From NCBI RefSeq assembly GCF_000003815.2, contig NC_049982.1, positions 31,790,560 to 31,852,559 on the forward strand: DNA of 62,000 nucleotides. Direction: 5' to 3'. The notes under the pieces were generated by a model that saw only the letters and a program-made list of their open reading frames with translations, made no database searches and was not told where the DNA came from. This stretch comes from Branchiostoma floridae. Its lineage: Eukaryota > Chordata > Leptocardii > Amphioxiformes > Branchiostomatidae. A program made the translations under genes and the position numbers. Each line of letters opens with the position of its first letter. The stretch's first letter is position 1. This document shows positions 53,301-59,124 of this stretch, in pieces.

Positions 53301-54527
53301 CGTTGCTGTCGTCACCGTGTCTTGTGACCGGCATACTGATGGCCGCTGTGTTCTCTGGCGTAGTTTCGATATTGAATGTCGTGGGTGCATTTCCACTCAG
53401 AAATACGTCTTCATCTTTAGATTTATTTGAAAAAGAAAGAGGAAGGGTCTATTTTGGGGGTACGTCCGGCTCTAGGAGTCACACATCGCCCATGTTTTAG
53501 GCAGAGATAAGCGGCTGTTTCCTGGAGGCAGAATGAATGGGGACATGTCCGCCATGTTGTTCTGTGTGCTTACCTGTACTCCGTACATGTCCGTCCGAAA
53601 TATGTCGTCTCCTCCCGTGAAGTCGAAGGGAGCTGTACCTTGAGGAAACGGCCCTTTAGCTGGCAGGGAAGCCGAGCGTCGATAAGTCTTGGCGAAGACG
53701 TTAGGCGCTTGCTGCTGCTTCTTGATCGGTGCGATGGGCCCGGGGGTCCCGGTAGCGGCCATAGACCGGCGCTGCTGCCCCGAGGTCCCCCACGGGTTGA
53801 AGCTCTGAGCCGGCGTGGAGCTCCACATACTCGCCGGTTGTGGGCTATTCCAGACTGAAAACGAACCAGATTTATTCTGCAAAAACATGTTGGGTTGGGT
53901 TTGACGAGGAAAACCGTGAGCTTGTTGACTGGGTGACCGACGTTGCTGGCCAGGAGCTGTCCCAGCCGGCAAGGTTATCTGAGGAGCGAGCTGGCTTCCC
54001 CCGAACAACGGGCTCGGACCGGGGGCCGGGCCGGGGAAGTTTTGGAAGTGAATGGTACCGTTCAAGGTTGGGATACCCTGCATGAAGCCGTCCTCTGCTG
54101 CGGCTGAGGACCAGAAGTTGGTTGGTGAAGTGACGGTTGGGTCCTGCCAGCCGAGCTGGAGAGGGGACTCGATGGTCTGTGTCTGTAGCGGCGGCGGCTG
54201 ATGTTGGTGGTGGTTCTGTTGCTTGTTCACCGCATTCTCCTTACTCACAGGGCTCGGGTCCGGCGATCGAGACTTTCTCCCCGGAGAAAGCTGATCCTCC
54301 AGGTTGTCTGTAGCTTGTTCGGAATTCGGCGAGAGCTGTTGTGGCGTTGGCTGCTTAGCAGCCGATTTTTCTGCCAGCAAATCATCTTGCATGGTCTGGG
54401 TAGGGCTCGGAGACAGCGGTGAAAACAAAGAGGCAGTGCTCGCGTCCGGGTATAGTTCCAGAGGTGACAGAGCCCGGGAGTGAGTACTTGTTGTGTTCAG
54501 TTGAAGACCGAGATCGAGATCCCCCAT
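14123..54527 (-). CDS. CPEB2/3/4: Cytoplasmic polyadenylation element-binding protein, CPEB2/3/4 class (complete, 10 coding exons)
   Basis: Binds U-rich elements in mRNA 3' UTRs and controls poly(A)-tail length and translation, notably in neurons and germ cells. It is cytoplasmic and shuttling. Coding exons in transcript order: 53574-54527, 49972-50068, 30219-30266, 25405-25428, 22946-23095, 19503-19592, 16702-16820, 15892-16006, 15234-15415, 14123-14350. All junctions are GT-AG with matching phases; the sum is 2007 nt, 668 aa plus stop. Residues 1-~400 are Pro/Gln/Ser/Thr-rich. RRM1 is ~412-500 (VFVGGLP, GYAFLLF), RRM2 ~519-596 (TIFVGGV, GAGRVAF), and the ZZ domain 594-668 has seven Cys and two His between 606 and 649. 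The start ATG is directly preceded by an in-frame TAG. Near-identity of the C-terminal half to vertebrate CPEB2-4 excludes CPEB1. Which paralogue it matches is unclear; it may be the single pre-duplication gene. Confidence 0.95.
14351..15233 (-). other. CPEB intron 9
   Basis: 883 nt, GTAGGA...CAG. No transposon or further exon recognised. Confidence 0.8.
15234..15415 (-). CDS. CPEB exon 9: most of RRM2
   Basis: 182 nt, entering in phase 1 (completes Val533) and leaving in phase 0. Encodes ELAMIMDRLYGG through GDIDKR, including the RNP1-like GAGRVAFSN (562-570). Length and borders agree with the neighbouring phases. Confidence 0.95.
15571..15760. mobile_element. MITE family B, copy B4 (right end eroded)
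   Basis: The left terminus GGCCATGTTGATTTGGTTAT follows a TCA. The interior matches B1-B3 up to GTATGCCAAACAATAGACTT and then continues unbroken. This copy shows the empty site where B1, B2 and B3 carry insertions. Right TIR not found. Lies in intron 8. Confidence 0.7.
15892..16006 (-). CDS. CPEB exon 8: start of RRM2
   Basis: 115 nt, phase 0 in, phase 1 out. Encodes VQIRPWNLADSDFVMDGS then PLDPRKTIFVGGVPRPLRA, i.e. the inter-RRM linker and first beta strand (RNP2) of RRM2. Confidence 0.95.
16060..16345 (-). mobile_element. tRNA-derived SINE-like element
   Basis: On the minus strand the head reads CCAGTGGTTAGTGGCCCTGC...GCTGTGAGTATGATTCTGGC, an A-box/B-box layout typical of tRNA-derived SINEs. 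The tail ends in (CTTT)n. Present in intron 7. Confidence 0.6.
16354..16380 (+). repeat. (TCAA)n microsatellite
   Basis: Six TCAA units adjacent to the SINE head. Confidence 0.9.
16430..16620. repeat. Dispersed repeat, partner of 6375-6560
   Basis: Shares GCGCCACCTACAT, GCAGAACTCCAATTAGAAGC and TCTGA.GAAGGTGTCTGA blocks with 6375-6560. Confidence 0.6.
16702..16820 (-). CDS. CPEB exon 7: second half of RRM1
   Basis: 119 nt, phase 1 in, phase 0 out. Encodes (G)YAFLLFQDERSVQALIDAC through MKDKP. GYAFLLF is the RNP1 motif of RRM1 (455-461). Confidence 0.95.
17050..17830. other. Intron 6 interior, nothing recognised
   Basis: Unique-looking A+T-rich sequence; no repeat family from this window and no coding segment seen. 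Confidence 0.4.
17831..18044. mobile_element. MITE family E, copy E2
   Basis: TACTGTATTTAATG...GCATTTATAGTA with internal GTTCGCAGGG / TTTTCGCGGTGG blocks; ~214 bp, diverged from E1. Intron 6. Confidence 0.8.
18637..18839. mobile_element. MITE family E, copy E3 (inverted)
   Basis: Begins TACTGTAAATGCAGAAATGT and ends TGCATTTATAGTA. The internal order is the reverse of E1/E2. Intron 6. Confidence 0.82.
19503..19592 (-). CDS. CPEB exon 6: RRM1 core
   Basis: 90 nt, phase 1 both ends. Encodes (E)EITASFRRFGPLVVDWPHKA then ESKSYFPPK, the strongly conserved stretch between the RNP2 and RNP1 motifs of RRM1. Confidence 0.95.
20446..20562. repeat. ~115-bp near-perfect hairpin
   Basis: The left arm runs CTGGGTACCATCC...TACCGGGGCTCCTTACACTC...CCCTAAAAAA; the right arm is its complement (TTTTTTAGGGG...GAGTGTAAGGAGCCCCGGTA...GATGGTACTCAGG). 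Few mismatches, ~5-nt loop. Intron 5. Confidence 0.88.
20925..22759. mobile_element. MITE family B, copy B2 interrupted by a 1.45-kb element
   Basis: Left end GGCCATGTTGATTTGATTAC, right end ATCAAATCAACATGGTC, target duplication TAA on both sides. Removing the insertion at 21103-22554 leaves ~383 bp. Intron 5. Confidence 0.85.
21103..22554. mobile_element. Non-autonomous element with CTCTCATGTCCC ends, nested in B2
   Basis: Ends CTCTCATGTCCCTAATAAAC and its complement, TA on each side. Short iterated blocks (AATAAACATACCCCCCGG) occur just inside the left end, with related GTACCGGG blocks at the right. The longest frame inside (21756-22178, 140 codons) has no recognised domain. Family not identified; the TA flanks allow a Tc1/mariner-type origin. 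Confidence 0.7.
22946..23095 (-). CDS. CPEB exon 5: linker and start of RRM1
   Basis: 150 nt, phase 1 both ends. Encodes a Ser/Gly-rich linker (SVNSPSRGSPHSSGGSDS) and then ERFSRKVFVGGLPPDIDE, the RNP2 motif of RRM1. The linker differs from the vertebrate one while the RRM is almost unchanged. Confidence 0.95.
23096..24953 (-). other. CPEB intron 4, 5' two thirds
   Basis: No MITE family member recognised; short low-quality ORFs only. Confidence 0.4.
24954..25175. mobile_element. Foldback MITE family D, copy D2
   Basis: TAATGCTAGTTCACCTTTAT at the left and GATAAAGGTGATCTAGCATC at the right, with mirrored internal blocks. Intron 4, only ~230 bp from the microexon. Confidence 0.82.
25405..25428 (-). 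CDS. CPEB exon 4: 24-nt microexon
   Basis: 24 nt, phase 1 both ends, so skipping keeps the frame. Encodes RTYGRRR plus the split codons either side, matching the short basic peptide alternatively included in vertebrate CPEB2-4. The acceptor is ...CATGGCAG, the donor GAG/GTATAA (weak). Upstream on the minus strand are TATTAAC, a good branch-point match (~25458-25464), and a CU-rich tract CTCTTCTCTGTTCTCTCC, a PTB-type binding context. Regulated inclusion is inferred. Confidence 0.9.
25508..25716. mobile_element. Foldback MITE family D, copy D3
   Basis: 209 bp, ends AACGTTAATTCACCTTTATC / GGATAAAGGTGAACTAGCGT. It lies ~80 bp upstream (in transcript sense) of the microexon, in intron 3. Confidence 0.85.
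26219..26531. repeat. Local tandem duplication
   Basis: A block with GCAAAACATCAAACCAATCC and GGTTTAAGGATTTGGCAGTA occurs twice, ~180 bp apart, nearly identical over ~75 bp. A CGACTCCT.. lead-in is shared with a length difference. Confidence 0.8.
26583..26944. mobile_element. hAT-like MITE family F (CAGGGCTCGAAATA), copy F1
   Basis: Begins CAGGGCTCGAAATAC and ends GTATTTCAAGCCCTG. Several CCTGCACC/GGTGCAGG blocks form internal inverted repeats at both ends. CAGGG ends are typical of hAT elements. Other copies at 32352 (inverted relative to F1) and 45215. Confidence 0.8.
27000..28055. other. Intron 3 interior, nothing recognised
   Basis: A+T-rich, no repeat family identified, no coding segment supported. 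Confidence 0.35.
28056..28290. repeat. Dispersed repeat with GGGGG..CATG..CCCCC hairpin
   Basis: CTAGGGGGTCC and GCTCCCCCTAG form a short stem. The following CATTTCCTGCATTTTGAGGG segment recurs in altered form at 44834-44950. Confidence 0.6.
29048..29504. mobile_element. Penelope-like retroelement remnant, inverted repeat
   Basis: On the minus strand 29303-29109 reads SGHSILLDKVRILDTEPDFS, then ARGIKEAIYIRALQPSLDRD and FATYDPLLT before a stop. This is a pattern I associate with the C-terminal part of Penelope-like/GIY-YIG retroelement proteins. The end (29048-29160) recurs in inverse orientation at 29390-29504. Confidence 0.55.
29638..30122. mobile_element. Tc1/mariner-type MITE (CAGTCAAACCTGTCTATAGC)
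   Basis: 485 bp. Starts CAGTCAAACCTGTCTATAGC and ends GCTAATACAGGTTTGACTG, with TA on both sides. Internal GTGGCCACTATAG blocks recur, and no transposase frame is present. Intron 3. Confidence 0.82.
30219..30266 (-). CDS. CPEB exon 3: 48-nt small exon
   Basis: 48 nt, phase 1 both ends, hence skippable. Encodes (V)NNVAQMTEGWIPRGQ(A). The acceptor GTTTCTGCAG and donor GTGAGT are strong. No domain; it occupies the position of the small alternative exons before RRM1 in vertebrate CPEB2-4. Confidence 0.85.
30609..31079 (+). other. Unassigned open frame in intron 2
   Basis: 156 open codons. The part ~30750-30930 has coding-like codons (VGLEGLQISKVRSLP...SKVTFEVANVNNGTA), lies between TTTTTATCAG and AAG/GTACGTA, and so looks like an exon on the plus strand. 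No family recognised; may be a chance ORF or a gene fragment. Confidence 0.2.
31629..31847. mobile_element. Foldback MITE family D, copy D4
   Basis: Ends AACGCTGATTCACCTTTATC / GGATAAAGGTGAACTAGAGT with mirrored interior. Intron 2. Confidence 0.82.
32352..32680. mobile_element. hAT-like MITE family F, copy F2
   Basis: CAGGGCTCGAAATACCACCT to TATTTCAAGCCCTG, 329 bp; interior reversed relative to F1. Confidence 0.8.
32690..33020. other. GC-richer intronic segment of unknown nature
   Basis: Open for 129 codons on the minus strand (32671-33060), and clearly richer in G+C and CpG than its surroundings. No domain and no clear splice signals; could be a regulatory block or an old insertion. Confidence 0.3.
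33037..33990. repeat. Tandem array of ~165-172-bp A+T-rich units
   Basis: About six diverged units, each with AGAATATTCTAACCATAAAA, ATAGAATTTTCCTTAA, CTCTACAATTACAGG, GTGGCTGAAATG and CAACCTCTTTTGTGCTCAAC. Starts near 33037, 33191, 33354, 33524, 33690 and 33861. The repeated minus-strand ORFs here come from the array. Confidence 0.9.
34660..34674 (+). repeat. Poly-G tract
   Basis: About 15 consecutive G. Confidence 0.9.
34766..34829 (+). repeat. (CA)n/(GACA)n tract
   Basis: CACA and GACA simple repeat, 64 bp. Confidence 0.9.
34850..35120. repeat. Repeat-like segment, family unknown
   Basis: GC-richer block with a GCTGGTGTGTTACACC palindrome. Its style suggests an old mobile element, but no second copy is in the window. 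Confidence 0.3.
35469..36463. mobile_element. CAGGGCTC-ended element interrupted by MITE B3
   Basis: Begins CAGGGCTCAAAATACTGGGT and ends GATTTTCGAGCCCTG; the interior has GTGCACCCA iterations. Family B copy B3 starts at 35573 after TTA and runs to ~36425, where its last ~35 bp including the right TIR are missing. B3 itself carries the hAT-like insertion (~35746-36209) seen in B1. Confidence 0.72.
36465..37980. other. Intron 2 interior, nothing recognised
   Basis: A+T-rich, with no repeats matching other parts of the window and no coding segment supported. Confidence 0.35.
37981..38136. mobile_element. MITE family E, copy E4 (eroded)
   Basis: TGTAGTGGTTTTATGTTCAT ... TTGATGCATTTACAGTGTA; shorter and diverged relative to E1. 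Confidence 0.65.
38690..39240. promoter_or_regulatory. CpG-richer island with a full CRE in intron 2
   Basis: Contrasts with A+T-rich flanks. Contains TGACGTCA at 39019-39026, CCGCGGGAACC near 39090 and, on the minus strand, a strong donor CCGTAC/GTAAGT near 39144. It may be an enhancer or alternative CPEB promoter. The only ATG-led frame reaching that donor is in the wrong phase for exon 3, so any exon here would be 5' UTR. Confidence 0.3.
39241..41031. other. Intron 2 interior, nothing recognised
   Basis: A+T-rich, apart from a few CpG-containing stretches before 39900. No gene or named repeat. Confidence 0.35.
41032..41097. repeat. Palindromic CCTGGGCCGTA element end
   Basis: CCTGGGCCGTA at the left and TACGGCCCAGG at the right bracket mirrored TTTACG/CGATATCGG..CCGGT.. 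sequence in 66 bp. Confidence 0.7.
41925..42010 (-). repeat. Possible tRNA-derived SINE fragment
   Basis: On the minus strand, AGCTAACTCTAGATCATGGG then GGGTTCGACTCC (a B-box match) resembles a decayed tRNA. It does not fold as an intact cloverleaf by eye. Confidence 0.35.
42690..42850. repeat. Partial copy of the CCAATCAGAGCTTAG repeat (family K)
   Basis: CTAAGCTTTGATTGGTTCAC, TTCTTAGCTCTGATTGGCC, GAACACACCAGCAAAACAAT; same orientation as the right arm of the foldback at 43250-44450. Confidence 0.7.
43250..44450. mobile_element. ~1.2-kb foldback element (family K)
   Basis: The arms (about 43250-43700 and 44050-44450) are inverted copies. CTGGTGTGTTCTTTTTATTT / CAGCAAGAACA, CCAATCAGAG / CTCTGATTGG, CCAAAAACCAAGTAGATGTA / TACATCTACTTGGTTTTTGG and GGGAAAACATTCTGCATTTT / AAAATGCAGAATGTTTTCCC pair in order. 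No coding content. Intron 2. Confidence 0.82.
44834..44950. repeat. Second copy of the repeat at 28056-28290
   Basis: CAGGGGGTTCCCCTCCCAAAA and CACTATTTCCTGCATTTTCA correspond to the earlier copy. Confidence 0.55.
45215..45542. mobile_element. hAT-like MITE family F, copy F3
   Basis: CAGGGCTCGAAATATATC to GATTTCAAGCCCTG, flanked by a 7-bp direct repeat AAGTATG (45208-45214, 45543-45549), close to the 8-bp duplication usual for hAT. Confidence 0.83.
45618..45735. repeat. Hairpin / short foldback
   Basis: GTAGAAGTTGGACAAATAGA...GGGAATAGTATGTTAGGGGA pairs with TCCCCTAGCGTACTATTCCC...GGTTTATCCAATTTCTAC. Confidence 0.8.
45946..46060. repeat. Dispersed repeat with AGTGCCTTTCCCAAGGGCAC core
   Basis: The segment from CCTCCCCGACCGAAGTCAGG to GGGGGGCATGG is of a type I recognise from many animal intergenic repeats (core 'GTGCCTT.CCCAAGGGCACA'). 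Assigned from pattern, no second copy in window. Confidence 0.45.
46460..47210. repeat. Further family K segments
   Basis: TTCTAAGCTCTGATTGGTTC at ~46708, AGCTTTGATTGGC at ~47128 and GAACACACCAGCAAAA at ~47165, plus diverged copies of the ATACCATTAGG / GTATTG blocks of the foldback at 43250-44450. Confidence 0.65.
47526..47804 (-). other. Moderately GC-rich open segment in intron 2
   Basis: 92 open codons (ALKINVSLDQCKKEVLRPKV..., ...CGHSLYQTYLARRPEQF) and, on the same strand, a TATATAAG box (47716-47709). No family recognised. Could be an old element or an alternative 5' exon of CPEB. Confidence 0.2.
47910..48350. mobile_element. hAT-like MITE with 8-bp duplication
   Basis: 441 bp. Begins TAGGGGTGGGTACCAGTAC and ends GTACCGGTACCCACCCCTA, flanked by GTCAAGTG on both sides (47902-47909, 48351-48358). 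The interior carries CAGGTCCAGGTTC inverted repeats. Homologous to the insertions in MITE copies B1 and B3. Confidence 0.9.
48359..49971. other. Intron 2 near exon 2; small repeats only
   Basis: Contains a family-A-like terminus (TTGTGAACAAGGAAATTATA, ~49173), a CTAGAGTCCGGC-type hairpin (49216-49306) and a retroelement-like CTTCCTCAGGGC / GACATTTCGG patch (~49385-49445). No gene. Confidence 0.45.
49216..49306. repeat. Short foldback with TAGCCTGGAGTCC ends
   Basis: TAGCCTGGAGTCCAGCCTTG...CGCTTT at the left and AAAAGCGAACAATGCCGGAC..TAGGCTA at the right, 91 bp. Confidence 0.75.
49972..50068 (-). CDS. CPEB exon 2
   Basis: 97 nt, phase 0 in, phase 1 out. Encodes ERQQSGLDNMRFMEHQLLDI then IRNPVDPAEHYK. 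The acceptor ends CATGGCAACAG after a (TTG)n tract; further AG dinucleotides just inside leave a small uncertainty of a few codons. The donor AAAG/GTACGA is moderate. Confidence 0.88.
50892..51106. repeat. Tandem array of ~43-bp units
   Basis: Five diverged units containing TTAACATCATTTTCTACCAT and CTCAAAAAATTTTAGG, in intron 1. Confidence 0.85.
51107..53573 (-). other. CPEB intron 1, transposon-poor part
   Basis: No member of the MITE families seen elsewhere. Some stretches (e.g. 52230-52420) are unusually GC-balanced and could be conserved non-coding elements; untested. Confidence 0.4.
53574..54527 (-). CDS. CPEB exon 1: start codon and low-complexity N-terminus
   Basis: 954 nt, 318 aa. 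ATG at 54527-54525 is directly preceded in frame by TAG (54530-54528), which fixes the start within this exon. Rich in Pro, Gln, Ser and Thr (NKQQNHHQHQPPPLQTQT around residues 101-118), with many SP/TP sites. The end (KTYRRSASLP, FTGGDDIFRTDMYGVQ) resembles vertebrate CPEB2-4. The donor CAG/GTAAGC is strong. Translation continues open for 33 codons past the donor by chance. Confidence 0.94.
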
Positions 54528-55000
54528 CTAGTGGTGGCTCCGGCTGCTGTGTGCGCCTGTTTAGGTGGTAATGTTAGCTTGAACAGTCCAGGCGCACGGT
54601 CCAACGCCACGTACCTACAACAAGCCGAATGGAGAATCTGCTGTTCACTACAGCTTTTGTTCCGCAACCCGTGTCAAGGCGGCCCCCGATCACGCGCTAT
54701 GATATCAATTTTGCTATCAAACCCTACGATATTAATTCACCAACCAAATGCTTTCCAAATATTTTCCACAACGGGTAATCAGTTGTACACAACGGTAATA
54801 ATTTTACGCGACGAAAACTGTGAATTTGGGGGCAATAAAAACAAGGGGATTTAAAAATATGGTGGTCCGTGCACGGAATTGGATCGGGAGCCGGGTGTTT
54901 TCGCGGGAATCCGGCAACAATTACTTCCGGGTTGAGAAAGCGGACGTGTGCACACTGCAGATTATATGTGTGTATGACGAAATCCAATCAGCAAACGTTG
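54528..55000 (-). promoter_or_regulatory. Probable CPEB 5' UTR and promoter
   Basis: G+C- and CpG-rich relative to flanks. Contains an ETS-type ACTTCCGG (54923-54930, plus strand) and a CCAAT box (54984-54988). No TATA box at a useful distance, so a dispersed-start promoter is likely. TSS not determinable. Confidence 0.5.
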
Positions 55001-57188
55001 ATAAATTAGCTTTTGAAATGCATATATCCTTTTAAATATCAGCTCCCACTCGTATGTTCGTTATTTGATGTAGTCATGTTGGGAATAGATAAGACCACTT
55101 TCTCTTTTATAGCAGGTGCGGCGAAGCATTTCTTACTTTTCTGTTTTCAATGTTTTGTTTGTTTTTTGTTGACAAATGTACGGGGACTGCAGAAAATGAT
55201 AGCCAGAATTTATCTGGAAACAAATACAAATATGTATATAATGCTTGAACAGAAAAATAAATAAATTTTAGAAATCCTTATTTTGATATAAATTTTCAGG
55301 TGAAATTCTTACACTAAGAAGTGTAAACAACTAGTGACATTTTCTGATCTTTTGAAGATACAAAACTGATACACATACTGATACACATACCTCCGCGTTT
55401 TTTAACTTGTATGTATTTTCAGCATAGTCAACGTGATAGTTGGATTATTTCTATCTATCAGAATGGGATACGGTAAAGTATCATCTTTTGAACAGGACCT
55501 TTTTATTAGGAATCGATTTAATGCCGTATCTCCCTGTTATATTTTATAAAATCTGACCCTTACCTCCCTCATGACCTCATTGAAAAGCGGCCTGCAGGCT
55601 GATTTGAGCTTGAACAAACAAACAAACAAACAAATAGTTGAAGTAGTGTTTCTTTTTAGTCACGGGGAAATCTGTATACACAAAGGATTACGCGTACGTA
55701 GTCTTATTCTGTTCCTAATGTAATGATATACAATTTGTGGGAAACGGAACTTAACGTTACATAATAGCCTGTGTTGCATACGTTTCTATGACCTTCCATG
55801 ACACACAAAATATAGCTACCACGTCGACGCCAAACCATCAGGCGACATGACTTGCATGTTTTAGAAGCTAGCGACACCCGCTTGATTTGTGTATACGCGT
55901 GGATTTCTGTTTGGATATGGATTTTTGTTTTCCCATGGTTGGTGGGCGGTAACACAACACAACAAAAACACAACTCTGACCTGAAAAATACTAGCACATG
56001 TAACACGTTCGGTCCTGTTGTTTGAGTGATAATTTAGTGAAGAAAATGATACAAGATTTAATGTAACGATTTCCAATGTTTCCAGGGAACGTTATCGTTC
56101 TATGGACTACTTATACGACATTAATATTTTAGAGTTTCTTTCATATTAAACAGGTGCATTTGCTGTGCTGTCTTGCAAACATGCTGCAAACCTTCCTTTT
56201 AATACAACAAAATTAAAAAAGGAATGGGTCTCTTAGAGTCTTTAAATGCAAGACAATTCAAAAGAAAAGATTTATTGACGTCATTGCAAGGAAACGTGTT
56301 CGGTGTAGCCGATAGGTCGGTGCGGTTTGTCGGCTGCCCGGCAAGGTCAACGACCTGCCGGGTGTCGACGATCAATGGAGTACTGCATGTTTTTTCAAAA
56401 CAGACAGGCGGCGCTGTTTGCAGGTAGCAGATACACTGCCAACTACGCCTCTTCCAATACCTAATTTACCTCGCAATTTCCCTCACAATATGAAGAACTA
56501 AAATGAAAATATTACTACTTCTATATGTACGTATAATTTTCATTATAATAGAATGCATCCTTTTTCTTTTTTTGTTGTTTCTTTCAAAGTTTTCGCGAAA
56601 TGAAATATTATCAGCAATGCTAGACTATTACCTACCTATCTAGTCCCTTGACCTCCTGGTCGTTGGGGGGGACAAGGTAGACACGAAGATGGAGAGTTGT
56701 CTCCAGGACCGTCTGTCTGTCTAGACTATTACTAGTGTGAAATCCTATGTAGGATCATATGAGATCGTATGCAATTTCCATGTTGTTGACTATATAAGCG
56801 TTGGAAGGAGGAGAGTAGAAAGTATCCTATCATTGCTAGCTTGATACATCATTTTTTTTTCTTTGAGCTTGAAACGTTTCTGAAAAGTCGAAAAAAGTCA
56901 TAGAAAAAGAAATTTCTTGTTTTACCGTCTAGCCTTTCTTTTTTCTACTTTAGCTGTACCCCCAATTAAAAAGGGAACTTGGAAGACGCCATTACGAGTA
57001 ATAAGTATCATGATATGATGTATCGTACCAATTAAGAGTGGCTTCCAAACGTCTCAATAGATATTGATCTAAAGAATAACCAACTACACTCACCCGACCA
57101 TGGTGCCACCAACGGATAGAGAAAATTAGCCCATCATTCAACATCCACCCACCATAATCCTTATACAACATTGCAACGGCTAGGTTGA
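55001..57188. other. Upstream intergenic, nothing firm
   Basis: A short perfect-looking stem (CCCGGCAAGGTC / GACCTGCCGGG, 56337-56362) lies in a GC-rich patch. Otherwise A+T-rich without supported genes. Confidence 0.35.
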
Positions 57189-57420
57189 CTCTCACTGCAC
57201 TTGGGGCACCGGTGCGGCACTGGGGGGTTCGTTCACTGCGGCACTGTTTTGTTATTTTCGCGATGTTTAATAATGTAGATATTGCGCAATATGCAAACGT
57301 GTGACTTAGAAGACAACAAAATATACAAAACGGAAGAAAATTCGTTCTTTATCTCTGAAATTCGTTGCATCATCTATGAACCCCGTGGTGCCACACCGGT
57401 GCCCCAAGTGCAGTGAGATA
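57189..57420. mobile_element. MITE-like element with TCTCACTGCACTTGGGGCAC ends
   Basis: The left TCTCACTGCACTTGGGGCAC plus CGGTG is matched perfectly by its complement at the right, ~230 bp apart. Only copy in the window. Confidence 0.75.
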
Positions 57421-57429
57421 CCACCTTTA

Positions 57430-57475
57430 GGCCACAGTAAGTAACTTTTATGGATGACATACCTGCACACTCCAA
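57430..57475. mobile_element. MITE family C, left terminus only (C2)
   Basis: GGCCACAGTAAGTAACTTTT then ATGGATGACATACC after TTA. The rest of the element is not found. Confidence 0.65.
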
Positions 57476-58008
57476 ATTTGATAATAATATCTTTATTGCA
57501 AACTCGAAGGCTAATTGCACGTATACATGGAAATACAACAATAATAGTAACAAGAGTTCGTAGACCTCAGGCCTGCATGAAATGTATTGGGTTTCTGTAG
57601 ACCTATTGTGTATTTTTGCCTTTTTGTCTGTGGTACGTGGTTGGAAAAATGAGCTTTTTACCCTGTTGGTTGTGCACCATGCAAAAGTCTGAAATTCCAT
57701 TTTCTGAATTTGTAAGTTTGGACATGGATGAACATTACTTATTTTGGATTTCTTAAGTATGTAACCAACCACAGTACCTTGAAGTTGTTGAGACGCAACC
57801 TTTTTTTTGTCTCAGATGGCCCATGTACATGTAGTTACTCTGTCACATGATATATTCAGTACTAATATCTTCCTATTTCAATGTACTGACCTAATGCAGC
57901 TGCTAAATCTCTTTGGTTTCTGTTCTTCCAATGATATTCATTAAAGATTTATTTCTGGGGTGTTATTCACTTGACATCGGAAGGTTACTTGCATAATTTG
58001 ACCAATGA

Positions 58009-58218
58009 TACTGTAAATGCATTAAAGTTCGCGGGGATTTAATTTCGCGGTTGCGGGAAAATGGACTTTTCGCGGTGGATTTAATTTCGTGGTAGCGCCA
58101 TGCACTGTAATCTCTTACTGTTATGGAAAAATGTTCGCGGTGGTTTTAAATTCGCGGAGAAGCGGCCGCCGCGAAAACCGCGAACATTAATCCACCGCGA
58201 AAGTTTCTGCATCCATAG
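58009..58218. mobile_element. MITE family E, copy E5
   Basis: TACTGTAAATGCATTAAAGT ... TTTCTGCATCCATAGA, with internal AAAACCGCGAACATTAATCC foldback; the best preserved interior with E1. Confidence 0.85.
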
Positions 58219-59120
58219 ACATTAGACAATATGAATAGTGCTGGCCCCCATGATGCAGCAGCAACAGTTAGTCCCCAGGGTGGTATGATATTTTCATTCA
58301 ATCCATCCAACCCAAATCTAAATCTCCTGTAGTATCTAAGCCAAATTTAACAGCATAATTTACTATGAAAAATGTCCTTGTCAATCCCATTTATAGATGG
58401 CAAGCTGCTGGCAATGGAAGCTTTGAAAACTTCAGAAGCTGTTGTAGTCAGAGCAAACACCCAGCAAACATCCCCCCAAACCAATGAGCAGTTGCTTAGA
58501 AGGGGAATTTCATCATATATTTGCCGCGACAAAATGCAACAAACGATACTGAATTTAAAACAGAACCAAGCTAAGCCTCCACCACTTAACCCTGCCTGTA
58601 CTATAGATTAAGCAGGCCCAAAAACCAAGCGAATATGACTGGCCCAAAACTACAAATTACCTGTATACAGTATGGAATTGGAAATGGCATTACCAAAGAA
58701 ACAAAAAGAAACACAGGACAAATCATCCACATACCTTTCTCTTATGCCCACGCTCTATACAGTTCTCCTCCACATTAGAAAATTGCATCTTCTTCTGTTT
58801 AAGTTCAAGTTCAACCATGATTGCCAACAGGGTAAAGGAACTTGTACCAGAACTTTAAACTCAGTACTATACAGCTCTAGAAACACCACAAAGAGTAATA
58901 AGCAAACTCCAATTATACCTGACCAACAGATATATCATCTGGTACACTCCCGTCATCTGGCACACCGTCAGTGCCACTAAGACAGGGGATACAAAGTAAC
59001 CTGATACATTGAAGGTTGCCCCAGGCCAGATGATGGTTCTACACCCAACCGTAATCTGTTTTCAGAACCAAGCAGATATTGGGAGGATGCCCCAACCACA
59101 CCAAAACAGGGTCAACCTAT
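58219..59120. other. Intergenic, no gene supported
   Basis: Short open frames (e.g. 58372-58611, 58672-58980) lack domains and splice context. Confidence 0.4.
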
Positions 59121-59124
59121 ACAG

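Noticed and set aside
53640-54422. Plus-strand frames over CPEB exon 1
   Set aside because: Arg/Leu-rich shadows of the Pro/Gln/Ser-rich minus-strand coding exon.
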